A stretch of DNA of 64,000 nt from Bolinopsis microptera (taxonomy: Eukaryota; Ctenophora; Tentaculata; Lobata; Bolinopsidae), in NCBI RefSeq assembly GCF_026151205.1, contig NC_087084.1, positions 1,898,312 through 1,962,311 on the forward strand, in the 5' to 3' direction. The notes below the pieces were generated by a model. That model was not told the DNA's origin. It ran no database searches and saw nothing but the letters and a program-made list of their open reading frames with translations. Shown piece by piece: positions 58,701-61,700 of the stretch. Position numbers and translations under genes: made by a program. Numbering within the stretch: the stretch's first letter is position 1; each line of letters opens with the position of its first letter.

Positions 58701-61700
58701 TTCCTGATATCGAACAAAATTACAACTACACTTTACACCATTTAGTAACACCAACTAAAACTTCCTCCCCAACAGGAGCGACATTTGCTGGTAAAAGTAA
58801 TCGACAGGATCCTTTACAAACTGGACGATCTGGTCCGACCCTTCGTTCATAAGATCCTGGTTGTTATTGAGCCTCTACTGATTGATGAGGATTACTATGC
58901 GAGAGTTGAGGGCAGGGAGATTATCTCCAATCTTGCTAAAGCTGCTGGTGGGTTTTTAGAGAGTTTTGTGTTGTTGGTTAAATCACATTTCAAATGATCA
59001 ACGATAGGATCTTATTGATCATTGTACATTTCCCTTTTTAATCGAACAAGAAAATATGGCTGATTGGCTGAGTTTCATTTCCAATTTAACAGCTTTTTCT
59101 CATACCCACTTGAGGACCTTCAATCGTCAATTAACTAATTAACTAATTAACCAATTCACTTAATCACCAACCTTCCCCCTTGACCAGGTCTCGCTACCAT
59201 GATCTCAACAATGAGGCCCGATATCGACAACATGGACGAGTACGTGCGTAACACGACAGCACGTGCGTTTGCTGTGGTCGCGAGCGCGCTCGGTATTCCC
59301 TCTCTCCTTCCCTTCCTTAAGGCTGTGTGTAGGAGTAAGAAGTCATGGCAAGCGCGGCATACTGGTATCAAGATCGTTCAGCAGGTAGGCTACAGTTAAA
59401 CTAATTCTAGGGGTGTTAACTGTAAATTACAAGTTTTTTCTTGGATATTTTGTAAAAATTAGGTCCAAACCAGAGGGACAGAGAGTGTAGTTGTGTATGT
59501 ACTTCTATGTGTACAATTTTTACCACACAGGGTCCTTCATTCATAATACTAAAATTCAGGTTGCTATCTTGATGGGTTGTGCCACATTATTATTATTCAG
59601 GTTGCTATCTTGTTGGGTTGTGCCACATTACAATTATTCAGGTTGCTATCTTGTTGGGTTGTGCCACATTACAATTATTCAGGTTGCTATCCTAATGGGT
59701 TGTGCCACATTACAATTCAGGTTGCTATCTTGATGGGTTGTGCCACATTACAATTCAGGTTGCTATCTTGATGGGTTGTGCCACATTACAATTCAGGTTG
59801 CTATCTTGATGGGTTGTGCCACATTACAATTCAGGTTGCTATCTTGATGGGTTGTGCCACATTACAATTCAGGTTGCTATCTTGATGGGTTGTGCCATCC
59901 TGCCCCATCTCCGGAACCTGGTGGAGATTATAGAACACGGTCTGGTAGACGAGCAGCAGAAAGTGAGAACCATTACAGCTCTAGCTATAGCTGCCCTGGC
60001 TGAGGCGGCTACTCCCTACGGTATTGAGAGCTTTGATTCTGTGCTTAAACCTCTCTGGAAGGGTATTAGGTGAGCAACCAGTATAGGTTACTTAGTAACC
60101 AGTATAGGTACTTAGTAACCAGTATAGGTTACTTAGTAACCAGTATAGGTTACTTAGTAACCAGTATAGGTTACTTAGTAACCAGTATAGGTTACTTAGT
60201 AACCAGTATAGGTTACCTAGTAACCAGTATAGGTTACCTAGTAACCAGTATAGGTTACTTAGTAACCAGTATAGGTTACTTAGTAACCAGTATAGGTACT
60301 TAGTAACCAGTATAGGTTACTTAGTAACCAGTATAGGTTACTTAGTAACCAGTATAGGTTACTTAGTAACCAGTATAGGTTACTTAGTCACCAGTATAGG
60401 TTACCTAGTAACCAGTATAGGTTACTTAGTAACCATTAGAGGTTACCTAGTAACCAGTATAGGTTATTTAGTAACCATTCGAGGTTACTTAGTAACCTGC
60501 TTTACTTTTATCTTCTGAAAAGTGCAATTAAACTACCGATAAAGAACAATTAATAGTCCCCACGTTAATATTGGAAACATTCTCACCTAATTTTAACCTA
60601 AAATTAACCTTCATGATTTTAATTTCAATCATACATAATATTTATTAATTAGCAACAATTATGTACAATCTTTCGCGTCCTCGAACACCCACCTGACACA
60701 CTAATCTCTGTCAGGATGCACCGAGGTAAGGGTCTAGCTGCCTTCCTCTAGTAATGTTACCATGGTAACACTACCATATAAGGTAATGTTACCATGGTAA
60801 CCATGCTATCTAACACCCACCTGACACACTAATCTCTGTCAGGATGCACCGAGGTAAGGGTCTAGCTGCCTTCCTCAAGTAATGTTACCATGGTAACACT
60901 ACCATATAAGGTAATGTTACCATGGTAACCATGCTATCTAACACCCACCTGACACACTAATCTCTGTCAGGATGCACCGAGGTAAGGGTCTAGCTGCCTT
61001 CCTCAAGTAATGTTACCATGGTAACACTACCATATAAGGTAATGTTACCATGGTAACCATGCTATCTAACACCCACCTGACACACTAATCTCTGTCAGGA
61101 TGCACCGAGGTAAGGGTCTAGCTGCCTTCCTCAAGTAATGTTACCATGGTAACACTACCATATAAGGTAATGTTACCATGGTAACCATGCTATCTAACAC
61201 CCACCTGACACACTAATCTCTGTCAGGATGCACCGAGGTAAGGGTCTAGCTGCCTTCCTCAAGTAATGTTACCATGGTAACACTACCATATAAGGTAATG
61301 TTACCATGGTAACCATGCTATCTAACACCCACCTGACACACTAATCTCTGTCAGGATGCACCGAGGTAAGGGTCTAGCTGCCTTCCTCAAGTAATGTTAC
61401 CATGGTAACACTACCATATAAGGTAATGTTACCATGGTAACCATGCTATCTAACACCCACCTGACACACTAATCTCTGTCAGGATGCACCGAGGTAAGGG
61501 TCTAGCTGCCTTCCTCAAGTAATGTTACCATGGTAACACTACCATATAAGGTAATGTTACCATGGTAACCATGCTATCTAACACCCACCTGACACACTAA
61601 TCTCTGTCAGGATGCACCGAGGTAAGGGTCTAGCTGCCTTCCTCAAGTAATGTTACCATGGTAACACTACCATATAAGGTAATGTTACCATGGTAACCAT

